Of a stretch of DNA of 23,277 bases, positions 7,687-15,533 are shown piece after piece. Numbering within the stretch: the first letter of the stretch is position 1; the number at the start of each line of letters is the position of its first letter. Origin of the DNA: CAYJAZ01 sp964369185 (GTDB taxonomy: Bacteria; Desulfobacterota; Desulfovibrionia; Desulfovibrionales; Desulfovibrionaceae); the NCBI GenBank assembly GCA_964369185.1, contig CAYJEN010000024.1:1-23277 (forward strand). The letters run 5' to 3'. The translations under genes and the position numbers were made by a program. The notes beneath the pieces are model-generated. The model searched no databases. It was given only the letters and a program-made list of their open reading frames with translations, and was not told the origin of the DNA.

Positions 7687-9780
7687 ATGTCAGACTTTAT
7701 AATGGAAATAGGAACAGAAGAAATTCCTGCTCGTTTTCTCGATAATACACAGAAAGAACTTTTTGCCAGATTTACCTCAGCTCTTAACGAAGAAGGTCTT
7801 TCATTTGATGAAATAACAACTTATGCAACACCACGCCGTGCTACAATCTACATAAAAAATCTTGCTGAAAAACAAGAAGTAAAAGAAGAAATCTTTTTAG
7901 GACCTGCTAAAAAAATTGCTTATGCTGAAGATGGTTCTCTTTCAAAAGCAGCACAAGGCTTTGCTCGTGGACATAAAGTAAGCGAAGAAGAAATTTTCCT
8001 TACTGATACAGAAAAAGGTACTTATATTGCTGTAAAAAAACAAGTTGGCGGAAAATTAGCTTCTGAAATTTTAGAAACTATCTGCCCTCAAATTATATTA
8101 GCATTACCTTTTCCTAAGAAAATGCGTTGGCACAACTATTCTTTAGCTTATGCTCGCCCGATTCACTGGATTCTAGCGCTTTTAGATGATAGTATTGTTA
8201 AATTCTCTGTTGGAGAAATTAATAGTTCTAATACAACTTGCGGTCATCGTATTCACGGTGAAGCAAATGTTGAAGTTTCAAAAGCACAAAATTATTTCAA
8301 AGTGATTGAAGGTCAATCTGTTGTACTTGATGCAAACGAAAGAAAAGAAATCATTGTAAAAAAAGCAAATGAAATTGTATCATATAATAGTGGAACAATT
8401 CTTTGGAAAGATTCTTTACTTGATGAAGTTAAAGGTCTTGTAGAGTGCCCTGTACCTTTACTGGGTGACTTCGACAAATCTTTCTTAGAACTCCCGCGTG
8501 AAGTTTTACTTACTAGTATGGAGTCTCATCAAAAAAGTTTTGGTGTTGAAGATAGCGATAAAAAACTTCTTCCTCACTTCCTTACAGTTTTAAATCTTCA
8601 CCCAAAAGATAGCGCAATTGTAAAAGGCGGCTGGGAAAAAGTTCTACGTGCTAGACTAGAAGATGCTCGATTCTTCTGGAAAACTGATAATGCAACTATA
8701 TCAACAACTGAATTTAATACATGGCTTGACAAGCTTGATAAAGTTATCTTCTTAGGTCCTCTCGGAAGTATGGGCGATAAATCTCGCAGACTAGAAAAAC
8801 TCATGGAAGCTCTTGCAGGAAAACTTAATCTTGATGCTACCCTTGCTGCTGAAGCAGGGCGTTGTGCAAAAGCTGATTTAGTAAGTGCTATGGTTGGTGA
8901 GTTTGATACTCTTCAAGGTATTATGGGTGGTATCTACGCAGATAAACTAGAAAAACCTGAACTTGGCGCTGCTATTCGTGAACATTATCTTCCGGCCGGC
9001 CCTGAAACAAGTGTTCCGTCTAATGACTATGCAGCTCTTCTTTCTCTTTGTGATAAAGCGGATACCCTTGTAGGTCTTTTCGGATTAAACAGCATTCCAA
9101 CAGGTACTGCCGACCCTTATGCTCTTCGTAGAAATGCTATCAGTATAGCTCGTATTCTTCGTGATAAAGGCTGGCAGTTAGATATAGTTGAAATCTTTGA
9201 TATTGCTTACTCTTTCTACGCAGAAGATATCAAATGGAAACTTGAAAAGAAAGAAGCTATAGAAAAACTTATAGATTTCTATGATGCAAGAGTGAAAAAC
9301 TTACTTCTTACTGAAGGAAACGATCCACAAGTTGTTGATTCTGTAATGAATATTGCTACTCGTACATCAATGTACGAAATAGCTCAAAGATTAATAGCAA
9401 TCAAAGCTTTTGCCGAACATGAAAAATATATTCCTACAGTGCAAAGCTTTAAACGTATTACTAATATCATTCGTAAACAAGCTGTTAATTATACTCTTAC
9501 TGAAGAAATCAATTCTGCTCTTTTTGAAAATGATGCCGAAAAAGCTTTCTTTGCTAAAATTGACACTTACAAAAATGACTTTGCAACTGCATATCAAGCT
9601 CAAGACTTTGCAAAATGTTTTGAACTTCTCGCTCAAATGTCACCGGTGATTGACTCCTTCTTCGATTCAACTATGGTGATGGCAGATGATGAAGGCATTC
9701 GTCAAAATCGTTTGAACTTATTGTATACAGTGCAAAAACCACTCTCAATTCTTGCTGACTTCACTGCTTTACAAATATAA
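7687..9780 (+). CDS. glyS: Glycyl-tRNA synthetase beta subunit
   Basis: The beta subunit binds tRNA-Gly and is required for charging. The 697 residues match the family's usual 685-705. Features include the N-terminal MEIGTEEIPARFL, TYATPRRATIYI, the FLGPAKK and FPKKMRWHNYSLAYARPIHWI segments, an HD-like segment (GRCAKADLVSAMVGEFDTLQGIMGGIYA), TADPYALRRNAISIARI and a C-terminal anticodon-binding helical domain ending DFTALQI. An AAAGGA lies 8 bases upstream of the ATG. The glyQ-glyS order and tight spacing are as in most bacteria with the two-subunit enzyme. A DHH phosphoesterase gene starts 20 bases downstream, so the operon probably extends to dgkA. Confidence 0.96.
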   Translation: MSDFIMEIGTEEIPARFLDNTQKELFARFTSALNEEGLSFDEITTYATPRRATIYIKNLAEKQEVKEEIFLGPAKKIAYAEDGSLSKAAQGFARGHKVSEEEIFLTDTEKGTYIAVKKQVGGKLASEILETICPQIILALPFPKKMRWHNYSLAYARPIHWILALLDDSIVKFSVGEINSSNTTCGHRIHGEANVEVSKAQNYFKVIEGQSVVLDANERKEIIVKKANEIVSYNSGTILWKDSLLDEVKGLVECPVPLLGDFDKSFLELPREVLLTSMESHQKSFGVEDSDKKLLPHFLTVLNLHPKDSAIVKGGWEKVLRARLEDARFFWKTDNATISTTEFNTWLDKLDKVIFLGPLGSMGDKSRRLEKLMEALAGKLNLDATLAAEAGRCAKADLVSAMVGEFDTLQGIMGGIYADKLEKPELGAAIREHYLPAGPETSVPSNDYAALLSLCDKADTLVGLFGLNSIPTGTADPYALRRNAISIARILRDKGWQLDIVEIFDIAYSFYAEDIKWKLEKKEAIEKLIDFYDARVKNLLLTEGNDPQVVDSVMNIATRTSMYEIAQRLIAIKAFAEHEKYIPTVQSFKRITNIIRKQAVNYTLTEEINSALFENDAEKAFFAKIDTYKNDFATAYQAQDFAKCFELLAQMSPVIDSFFDSTMVMADDEGIRQNRLNLLYTVQKPLSILADFTALQI

Positions 9781-9800
9781 TCTAAAACAAGAGGCAAGTC

Positions 9801-10808
9801 ATGGCACATCTTCCGGATTATCAAGATGTTTTGAGTCAAATTGATACTATCCTAGATTCTAACGATAATTGGGTAATTCTTATCAACGCTGACCCTGATG
9901 CCATGGCTTGCGCTCTTTCGCTTAAGCGTATCATCAAGAAAAAAGTTAAAGATGTTTCTATCTCTCATATTAATGAAATAAAACGCCCCGACAATCTTAC
10001 TATGATAAGGTTACTCGGGATAAAAATGTTTAAATGGGAAAAAGAATATATTTCCAAATTTCAGAAGTTTGCTATTGTTGATTCTCAACCACACCATAAC
10101 GTTCAGTTTGAAGGTATTCCTTTTGATTTAGTGATTGATCATCATCCTGAACGTACTAATATTCAATCTATTTCAAATTTAATAGACACAAATAGCACCC
10201 CCCCTAGTCTTTCCTTTATTTTTCCTGAACTTGGAGCTTGTGCCTCTTTTTTCACTGAACTTTTAATAAGTGCAAAAGTTTCAATAGGAAAAAAACTTGC
10301 CACTGCTCTTCAATACGCAATTAGAACTGATACTCATTCTTTTGGAACAAGTGCAAGTAGTTTAGATTTTAGAGCATATCAAACACTTAATGCACATGCT
10401 GATCATTCTACTCTTATGCGTATTCTCAGAAGTGAATACCTCCCTGAGTGGTTACCATATTTCGCACAAGGAATTGAGAGTTTATCAAGCTGTGCCGATG
10501 GATATCTTTCTTTTATTGGAATTGTGCAAAACCCAGATTTGCTTGTTGTTGTAGCAGACTTTTTTCAAAAAGTTCATGGCTTTAAATGGGTGGCTGTAAG
10601 CGGCACATACAATGATACCCTTATTGTAATATTTAGAGGGTGTGCTGACTGCGATTTAGGTGCGCTTGCCGCACAAGCTTTCAGTGATTATGGTTCTGCA
10701 GGTGGTCATCCACACATGGCAAGAGCGGAAGTTCCGTTAAAAAATACATCTCAACCTTTGGCTCAATTTATTCAAAATCAAATTCTTTCAGCCACACAAA
10801 ACAGCTAA
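9801..10808 (+). CDS. DHH/DHHA1 family phosphoesterase (NrnA-like)
   Basis: This 335-residue protein belongs to the DHH superfamily, which includes nanoRNases and pAp phosphatases. The metal-site motifs are present in order: NADPDAMA (Asp31, Asp33), IVDSQPHHN (Asp94), VIDHHPE (Asp113, His114, His115) and RTDTHSFG. The C-terminal DHHA1 substrate loop GSAGGHPHMARA lies at about 298-309. By family it probably degrades short RNA oligonucleotides, cyclic dinucleotide products or pAp; the sequence does not settle which. An AGAGG precedes the ATG. It sits between glyS and a rhomboid gene in what looks like one transcript. Confidence 0.88.
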   Translation: MAHLPDYQDVLSQIDTILDSNDNWVILINADPDAMACALSLKRIIKKKVKDVSISHINEIKRPDNLTMIRLLGIKMFKWEKEYISKFQKFAIVDSQPHHNVQFEGIPFDLVIDHHPERTNIQSISNLIDTNSTPPSLSFIFPELGACASFFTELLISAKVSIGKKLATALQYAIRTDTHSFGTSASSLDFRAYQTLNAHADHSTLMRILRSEYLPEWLPYFAQGIESLSSCADGYLSFIGIVQNPDLLVVVADFFQKVHGFKWVAVSGTYNDTLIVIFRGCADCDLGALAAQAFSDYGSAGGHPHMARAEVPLKNTSQPLAQFIQNQILSATQNS

Positions 10809-10822
10809 AATTAAATATACTT

Positions 10823-11833
10823 ATGAAAAATAAATTACAAGTTTCTCGCATAATTACTCGCTCGCAAGACAATCATAAATCTTGGAGAGCTATTGATGAT
10901 AATTTACTCGAACAAAGCCCATTAGGTGGAATAAAAACTTCTATACATTTAAAAAATACTATAAAAGTATGGTCATTAGTTTTATCTGCTCGTTCAATTC
11001 CACATTTTGTCGAATATGAACGTACAAAGCTTAATAAAAAAATGACTCAAGCTAGAATCTTTGTTCCTGCAATGTATGAAAAAAAAGCACGTCAAGAACT
11101 CTACCTTTATACTCAAGAAAATTTGAAACGACCTTTTGTACATCATAATCTACACTCAAGTGCAAGATATGCATTTTTGATTTTACTCTTACTTATTGCA
11201 TTCCATTTTTATAGATTCGGCTTACTCTCAATTCCTCAAGAACTTCTTCAATCCTCTGATTATTGGCTTGAGTTAGGAAAATTAAGTGCGGAAAGAGTAC
11301 GTAATTTTTCAGAGCATTGGCGTTCTATTACTGCATTAACATTACATGCAGATTTAGGTCATCTTTTCAGCAATTTCCTATTTGGCGGACTTTTCCTTAC
11401 TGTACTTGCTCGACGACTTGGAATTGGAATTGCGCTTTTTAGTGGTGTGCTTGCCGCAATTATTGCAAATGAAATTTCCGTGTTCATTCGACCTATCACA
11501 TATTCAGCCGTTGGATTTTCTACAGCTTTATTTGCTTTCTTAGGTGTTGCTTGCGCTGATATGATGATTCGTGATACACATAGAAAAAAAATATATGTAC
11601 TAGTCCCTCTTGCTGCTGCTATGGGTTTATTAGCTATGCTTGGAACAGGTGGAGAAAGAACAGACTATCTATCTCATATACTAGGGCTTATTTGTGGTGT
11701 ACTTGTTGGTTTACCTATTGCGAATATTCTTAAAGACTACCCTGTAAGACCTAAAATAATAGGTGCATTCCTTACTTTATTAACTATTGATATCTTTATC
11801 TTTGCATGGATTTATGCTGTCAATACTAACTAA
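10823..11833 (+). CDS. Rhomboid family intramembrane serine protease
   Basis: This 336-residue protein has a soluble N-terminal region of about 110 residues and then a six- or seven-helix rhomboid core. His180 and Asn184 in LHADLGHLFSN match the rhomboid HxxxN motif in helix 2. Ser233 in VGFSTALF occupies the GxS nucleophile position, and His285 in DYLSHILGLICG is the dyad histidine, so it looks catalytically competent. It would cleave transmembrane substrates in the inner membrane; the substrate is not inferable. The N-terminal region (about residues 6-85) resembles a small cytoplasmic domain I do not recognise with confidence. No clear Shine-Dalgarno precedes the ATG, which is 14 bases after the DHH gene. 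Confidence 0.87.
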   Translation: MKNKLQVSRIITRSQDNHKSWRAIDDNLLEQSPLGGIKTSIHLKNTIKVWSLVLSARSIPHFVEYERTKLNKKMTQARIFVPAMYEKKARQELYLYTQENLKRPFVHHNLHSSARYAFLILLLLIAFHFYRFGLLSIPQELLQSSDYWLELGKLSAERVRNFSEHWRSITALTLHADLGHLFSNFLFGGLFLTVLARRLGIGIALFSGVLAAIIANEISVFIRPITYSAVGFSTALFAFLGVACADMMIRDTHRKKIYVLVPLAAAMGLLAMLGTGGERTDYLSHILGLICGVLVGLPIANILKDYPVRPKIIGAFLTLLTIDIFIFAWIYAVNTN

Positions 11834-11845
11834 GAGAATCTTATT

Positions 11846-12226
11846 ATGAAGAGTTCAACCAGAAATAGCTTCAAAGGCACTTCCGGAATAAAACGTTTAG
11901 TAAACGCTCTTATGTATTCAAAAGATGGATATATTTCTGCATGGAGTGATGAAGAAGCTTTTAGGCAAATTATTCTAATAAATCTTCTTGCTATTCCTTC
12001 TGCTCTTTACTTTGGCAATACATTTTCTGAAAAAATTTTGCTTCTTATACCAGCTATTCTTTGCATTGTGGTTGAACTTATAAATAGTGCTGTTGAAAAC
12101 GTTGTTGACAGAATTTCACTCGACTTTCATGATCTTTCAAAAAAAGCTAAAGATATGGGTAGTGCCGCACAACTTACTACACAATTACTTCTTTTCGGAA
12201 CTTGGCTAATCTTTTTTATCTGCTAG
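11846..12226 (+). CDS. dgkA: Diacylglycerol kinase (DgkA)
   Basis: DgkA is a trimeric inner-membrane kinase that phosphorylates diacylglycerol to phosphatidic acid, recycling lipid left from envelope-glycan biosynthesis. The 126 residues fit the family (about 120). Signature elements are the N-terminal amphipathic segment RLVNALMYSKDGYISAWSDEEAFRQ and VELINSAVENVVDRIS with Glu77 and Glu84. KAKDMGSAAQL (101-111) follows, with three hydrophobic helices in all. It follows the rhomboid gene by 12 bases, with a weak AAGAG upstream of the ATG. Its last 21 bases overlap the 3' end of the convergent comF gene. Confidence 0.94.
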   Translation: MKSSTRNSFKGTSGIKRLVNALMYSKDGYISAWSDEEAFRQIILINLLAIPSALYFGNTFSEKILLLIPAILCIVVELINSAVENVVDRISLDFHDLSKKAKDMGSAAQLTTQLLLFGTWLIFFIC

Positions 12227-12955
12227 TGGAGTTCCGGCAATATAGACAACATAGACTTTTACTGCTCCGGCATTAAGAAGTGTCTTTGTTGCTTCGTGAA
12301 GAGTTGTTCCTGTAGTAGAAACATCATCTAACAATAGAAAAGTTTTACCTTTACAAAGTGTTAAATCTGCCCAAAATGCATTATCAAGATTTTTTATTCT
12401 CTGCTCACGGTGTAAATTTGATTGTGCTTCTGTATGTTTTATTTTCTTTAGAATTTCTGCTGAGTATGGAATTTTATCTTTTTTATTAATATATTTTACA
12501 ATTTCTAAGCATTGATTATACCCTCTTTTCAGCAATCTTTTTTGATGAATCGGAATAGGAATAAGATAATCAAAAGTTGGAAACTCTAACACTTTCTCTC
12601 TGATAATATCTGCAAGAGTATAATGATAAATAAGATTATCATTAAATTTTGCTTGAATTATTATCTCTTGAAGCATTTCATCATAAATTCCAAAAAACTT
12701 TAATTGACTCCAAAGTGGTGGATTTTCTATACACTTTTCGCAGTTTTCAGTAATGAGTGAATCTTCGTCTAGAAAAATATTACCGCAAGTAGAACAATAC
12801 CCTTTTTTACGTGGATTTATTAAGTCAGCACATTCGGAGCAAAGCCCGTAGTATTTGCTGTTTTCAGAATATATTTTTTCACAATAGATGCACTTTTTCT
12901 CATTAAGAATATTATGTGCCGTAATTTTAAGTGAATTAATAAAATCTATAAACAT
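12206..12955 (-). CDS. comF: ComF family phosphoribosyltransferase-like protein
   Basis: This 249-residue protein has two CxxC-type zinc clusters (Cys22/25/39/42 and Cys54/57/72/75). The PRTase core follows: LIPIPIHQKRLLKRGYNQ at about 131-148 and the PRPP loop LLLDDVSTTGTTL at about 207-219. ComF/GntX proteins are linked to DNA uptake and single-strand DNA handling in naturally competent bacteria, but their enzymatic activity is poorly defined. Nothing else in the window points to competence. Its ATG overlaps the end of the upstream flavoprotein gene by 10 bases, so it is probably translationally coupled and the last gene of the dksA unit. It converges on and overlaps dgkA. Confidence 0.9.
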   Translation of the reverse strand: MFIDFINSLKITAHNILNEKKCIYCEKIYSENSKYYGLCSECADLINPRKKGYCSTCGNIFLDEDSLITENCEKCIENPPLWSQLKFFGIYDEMLQEIIIQAKFNDNLIYHYTLADIIREKVLEFPTFDYLIPIPIHQKRLLKRGYNQCLEIVKYINKKDKIPYSAEILKKIKHTEAQSNLHREQRIKNLDNAFWADLTLCKGKTFLLLDDVSTTGTTLHEATKTLLNAGAVKVYVVYIAGTPLADKKD

Positions 12956-13491
12956 ATTTCTGAAATAAAATGTGAAACTTTTTCTTGAGAATCTTTTGAA
13001 CTTAGAAAATCATTTTGGCTTTCTAAACCATAAAGGCAAATACTTTCTTTAAGTTCTGCATCTATCATAGGGGCAAAATATTTAAGACTAAGCTCCAGCC
13101 CTTGCGATAGTTTTTCGCCTTTAGTTCTTGCCGCTATATAAATAGCATGAAGATTTTTATTTATTTTTCTTTCTTTATTCCAAAATCTTTGGCTTCTATC
13201 AATAAAAGCCTTAAGCTGTGCAGGTGCATGATAAAAATAAATAGGCGTGACAATAATAGTTTTTTTGTATGACAAACACTTTTCAAGAAGAATTGAATAA
13301 GTATCGCTTGAGTCAAGTGAGCAGAGCCCTATATTTTTTGCACAATATCCGCAATCAATACAAGGCTGAATCTCGTAGTCATAGAGAGAAAGCACAGGAG
13401 CAGAGGGTAACAATTCTTGAATTGTTTTTGAAACTTGCATACAGTTCCCCCCTTTACGAGGAGAACTGTTTAAAATTAAAACTTTGTTCAT
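12946..13491 (-). CDS. Iron-sulfur flavoprotein-like NAD(P)H-dependent FMN reductase family protein
   Basis: This 181-residue flavodoxin-fold protein starts MNKVLILNSSPRKGGN (FMN phosphate loop, residues 8-16) and continues with VTPIYFYHAPAQLKAFIDRS, typical of the FMN reductase family. Cys44, Cys47, Cys50 and Cys57 form CxxCxxCx6C. This fits the compact cysteine motif that ligates a [4Fe-4S] cluster in Isf-type iron-sulfur flavoproteins of anaerobes, so electron transfer or oxygen/peroxide protection is a reasonable inference. The start is 6 bases after dksA with no clear Shine-Dalgarno, so coupling to dksA translation is likely. The end overlaps comF by 10 bases. Confidence 0.85.
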   Translation of the reverse strand: MNKVLILNSSPRKGGNCMQVSKTIQELLPSAPVLSLYDYEIQPCIDCGYCAKNIGLCSLDSSDTYSILLEKCLSYKKTIIVTPIYFYHAPAQLKAFIDRSQRFWNKERKINKNLHAIYIAARTKGEKLSQGLELSLKYFAPMIDAELKESICLYGLESQNDFLSSKDSQEKVSHFISEICL

Positions 13492-13497
13492 TTAGAC

Positions 13498-13860
13498 TTA
13501 CGAACCGGAGATATCTTCGCCTTCTTCTTGTCTACTTTTGCAGTTTATACAGAGTGTTGTAACAGGTCTAGCTTTTAGTCTAGCAACACCAATGTCTTCA
13601 CCACATTCTTCACACTCGCCATATCTGCCTTCATCAATTCTTTGTAATGCTTCATTGATTTTGCGAATAAGGCGGCGCTCTCTATCTCTAATACGTAGGG
13701 TAAAAGCTCGATCAGATTCTGCTGTTGCTCTATCTGCTGGGTCAGCAAACATTTCTGCATTTCCGTTTAAATCTTCGATTGTAGAGTCACCTTTTTGTTG
13801 TGCCTCTTCGAGCATTGTATTCAGGAGTTTTGTAAAATAATGTAAATCTTGAGCTTCCAT
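13498..13860 (-). CDS. dksA: RNA polymerase-binding transcription factor DksA
   Basis: DksA binds in the RNA polymerase secondary channel and acts with ppGpp in the stringent response. The 120 residues show the coiled-coil tip DPADRATAESD (Asp40, Asp43 and Ala45, at the functionally essential tip), RIRDRERRLIRKI, and the zinc finger Cys83/86 and Cys104/107 (CEECGEDIGVARLKARPVTTLCINC). I chose the ATG at 13860 because GGAGG lies 7 bases before it. Extending the frame to a TTG at 13911 would add 17 unrelated residues. It is shorter than E. coli DksA (151), lacking most of the N-terminal extension, as in many Desulfobacterota homologues. It heads a unit with the flavoprotein and comF. Confidence 0.94.
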   Translation of the reverse strand: MEAQDLHYFTKLLNTMLEEAQQKGDSTIEDLNGNAEMFADPADRATAESDRAFTLRIRDRERRLIRKINEALQRIDEGRYGECEECGEDIGVARLKARPVTTLCINCKSRQEEGEDISGS

Positions 13861-13986
13861 AATAACCTCCAAAACTAAATCATTTATTGCTGTTATATCT
13901 AATGCAACCAAGTCATCCTGTGAATTGAGTCAGAATTAGCCTAATTATTGAACTTTGTAAAGCATTTTTTAGCACATTATAAATTA

Positions 13987-14628
13987 TTATTCTGAAACAC
14001 TTTTAAGCCAAGTTTCAACTTCCATAAAAGATTCAGCTTTATTAGGCACTTCCAGCTCTGAATTTTTAAAACCTAAGAATGGGATGTTTGCTGCTAATGC
14101 TGTTTTTCTATCATTATTTGAATCACCGATAAAAAGAGCATCTTCTGGGTTAATTCCCCATGTTTTGCATATTGATAATGCTCCAATCGGATCTGGCTTA
14201 GCCGGAAGAATAGCTGGTGTCATAACCGGCGTAAAATATTGGGTGAGATTGTTCATCTCTAAAATTTCTTCCATTGCGATAATTCTATTTGTATGAATCC
14301 CTGTTGGAATATTTTGAGATTTACAATACTCAAGTAAGCTAACTATCCCTTCATTGATTACAAGAGTTGGTGTTATATCGCGAACATAGTCTATTTTTTT
14401 ATAGGCATCTGCGGCAAGCTCTTTTAGGGAAGGGGGAATAACGAGTTGAAGTGCTTCTGCACCGGTCATTTGATGAACTTGTAGTCTTTGTTCATCAGTC
14501 ATATTAGGCAAGCCTACTGCACGTCGAAGCGAGTTGTAAAAATGGGTATTAGAATCAAAAGAGTCGATAATAACGCCATCACAATCAAAAATTATACCTT
14601 TTGGTTTATGAGTATATGATATTTTCAT
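13987..14628 (-). CDS. HAD family phosphatase (phosphoglycolate phosphatase-like)
   Basis: This 213-residue haloacid dehalogenase-superfamily hydrolase has all four motifs: motif I DCDGVIID (nucleophile Asp15, acid Asp17), motif II IHTNR (Thr113), motif III Lys144 in LPAKPDP, and motif IV FIGDSNNDRKTA (Asp169, Asp173). A helical C1 cap lies between about residues 20 and 90. By family it dephosphorylates a small phosphorylated metabolite; 2-phosphoglycolate and beta-phosphoglucomutase-type substrates are possible and I cannot choose between them. It lies 51 bases downstream of the rplY terminator with a modest AAGAAG before the ATG, so it may depend on read-through or on a promoter in that short gap. 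Confidence 0.85.
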   Translation of the reverse strand: MKISYTHKPKGIIFDCDGVIIDSFDSNTHFYNSLRRAVGLPNMTDEQRLQVHQMTGAEALQLVIPPSLKELAADAYKKIDYVRDITPTLVINEGIVSLLEYCKSQNIPTGIHTNRIIAMEEILEMNNLTQYFTPVMTPAILPAKPDPIGALSICKTWGINPEDALFIGDSNNDRKTALAANIPFLGFKNSELEVPNKAESFMEVETWLKSVSE

Positions 14629-14679
14629 ACGTACACTTCTTTGTGTTCAAACACTTTCTTGTGGTTTATAAAACGCAAA

Positions 14680-14709
14680 AGGGGAAAGTGTCTTTCGACA
14701 ATTTCCCCT
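14680..14709 (-). terminator. GAAA-tetraloop terminator after rplY
   Basis: On the minus strand the hairpin is AGGGGAAA (14709-14702), one mismatch, TGTC, a GAAA loop, GACA, one mismatch and TTTCCCCT (14687-14680). It is followed by TTTTGCGTTTTA. It starts 24 bases after the rplY stop codon. On the plus strand TAATTTTTA follows the stem, so it could work in both directions, although no plus-strand gene enters it. Confidence 0.85.
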
Positions 14710-14733
14710 ATAATTTTTATCTAGCCGCTAATC

Positions 14734-15312
14734 TTACTCAGCGTCTTCTTTCGCAGCAAGACCTTGTGGATCTAAGCAAGAAATAAGAGCGTAGTTTGAT
14801 TTGTAAACAACGCGTGCGCCTTCAGGAAGTTCAACATTGTCAGCACGGATTGTTTTGTTAAGATCAAGTTCTGAGATATCAATTTTGATTTTCGCAGGCA
14901 TATCTTGTGGTTTAGCAGAGATACGCATTTCTTCACGGTAAGTTTCTAATTTACCACCGGCTTTAGCACCGCGTGAAACACCTACAAATTCAACAGGAAC
15001 TGTGATTTGTACTTCTTTATTTAAATCTACACCGTAGAAATCGATGTGAGTGATGTGTAATTTTGTTGGGTGGTATTGTACATCCCATACGATTACTGGA
15101 TATTCTTTACCTTCGACAACTAAGTTGAAAACTGTTGTACGGCGAACGTTGTTATATACTTTAGCAAGTGGGTTTTTTTCCATTTGTAAAGAAATGTTTT
15201 CGCCATTTTGTCCGTAGAATACACCCGGTACTAATTGAGCTGCACGTAAACGACGGTTAGCGCCTTTACCAAAGCCTTCACGCTTTTGAGCGCTTAAAGA
15301 TAACATAGTCAT
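14734..15312 (-). CDS. rplY: 50S ribosomal protein L25/general stress protein Ctc
   Basis: This is the long (Ctc/TL5) form of L25, which binds 5S rRNA loop E in the central protuberance. The 192 residues comprise the N-terminal 5S-binding domain (SLSAQKREGFGKGANRRLRAAQLVPGVFYG through IDFYGVDL, about 5-98) and the C-terminal beta domain ending in an acidic tail. The ATG at 15312 has AAGGAG with an 8-base spacer; an in-frame ATG two codons later is a possible alternative. It is separated from prs by 221 bases that carry its own candidate promoter and a leader hairpin, so it is probably also transcribed independently. A strong terminator follows. Confidence 0.94.
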   Translation of the reverse strand: MTMLSLSAQKREGFGKGANRRLRAAQLVPGVFYGQNGENISLQMEKNPLAKVYNNVRRTTVFNLVVEGKEYPVIVWDVQYHPTKLHITHIDFYGVDLNKEVQITVPVEFVGVSRGAKAGGKLETYREEMRISAKPQDMPAKIKIDISELDLNKTIRADNVELPEGARVVYKSNYALISCLDPQGLAAKEDAE

Positions 15313-15334
15313 AATCTGGTCTCCTTTTTAATAA

Positions 15335-15364
15335 GCCGTTTCGATGCCAGTAATCGGACTCGGC
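15335..15364 (-). promoter_or_regulatory. Leader hairpin just upstream of the rplY ribosome-binding site
   Basis: On the minus strand GCCG (15364-15361), internal AGTC, CGAT (15356-15353), loop TACTGGC, ATCG (15345-15342), internal AAA and CGGC (15338-15335) form a two-part stem. Its end is 8 to 10 bases before the AAGGAG of rplY. An alternative pairing, ATGCC with GGCAT (15366-15362 with 15348-15344), would exclude the outer part. The internal loop is purine-rich and sits where a 5S loop E-binding protein could bind its own mRNA. Autoregulation is inference only. Confidence 0.4.
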
Positions 15365-15373
15365 ATGAATATA

Positions 15374-15401
15374 TAGGTACAGTAAGTAAATTTCTCGTCA
15401 A
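15374..15401 (-). promoter_or_regulatory. Candidate sigma-70 promoter for rplY
   Basis: On the minus strand TTGACG (15401-15396) is followed after 16 bases by TACCTA (15379-15374), with CTATAT overlapping as an alternative -10. The predicted start would fall just before the leader hairpin at 15364. It is a reasonable but not strong match. Confidence 0.4.
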
Positions 15402-15533
15402 GTTTATAAATTAGGATGTTTTGTTTTTTTACAAGGAACAAATTATTTTTGATGAAAGGAGTGTATCAAAACATACACGACTTGAAGCAAAAATGATTTT
15501 GACGCTGTAAAAAAGCAAAAGGACTAATTTATT

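Noticed and set aside
9391..9649. Overlapping frames on both strands inside glyS
   Set aside because: They are shadows of the well-supported glyS frame, with Phe/Lys/Leu-rich composition and no start signals.
13861..13911. Extended dksA start at a TTG codon
   Set aside because: It would read through the GGAGG that serves the ATG at 13860 and add residues with no family counterpart.
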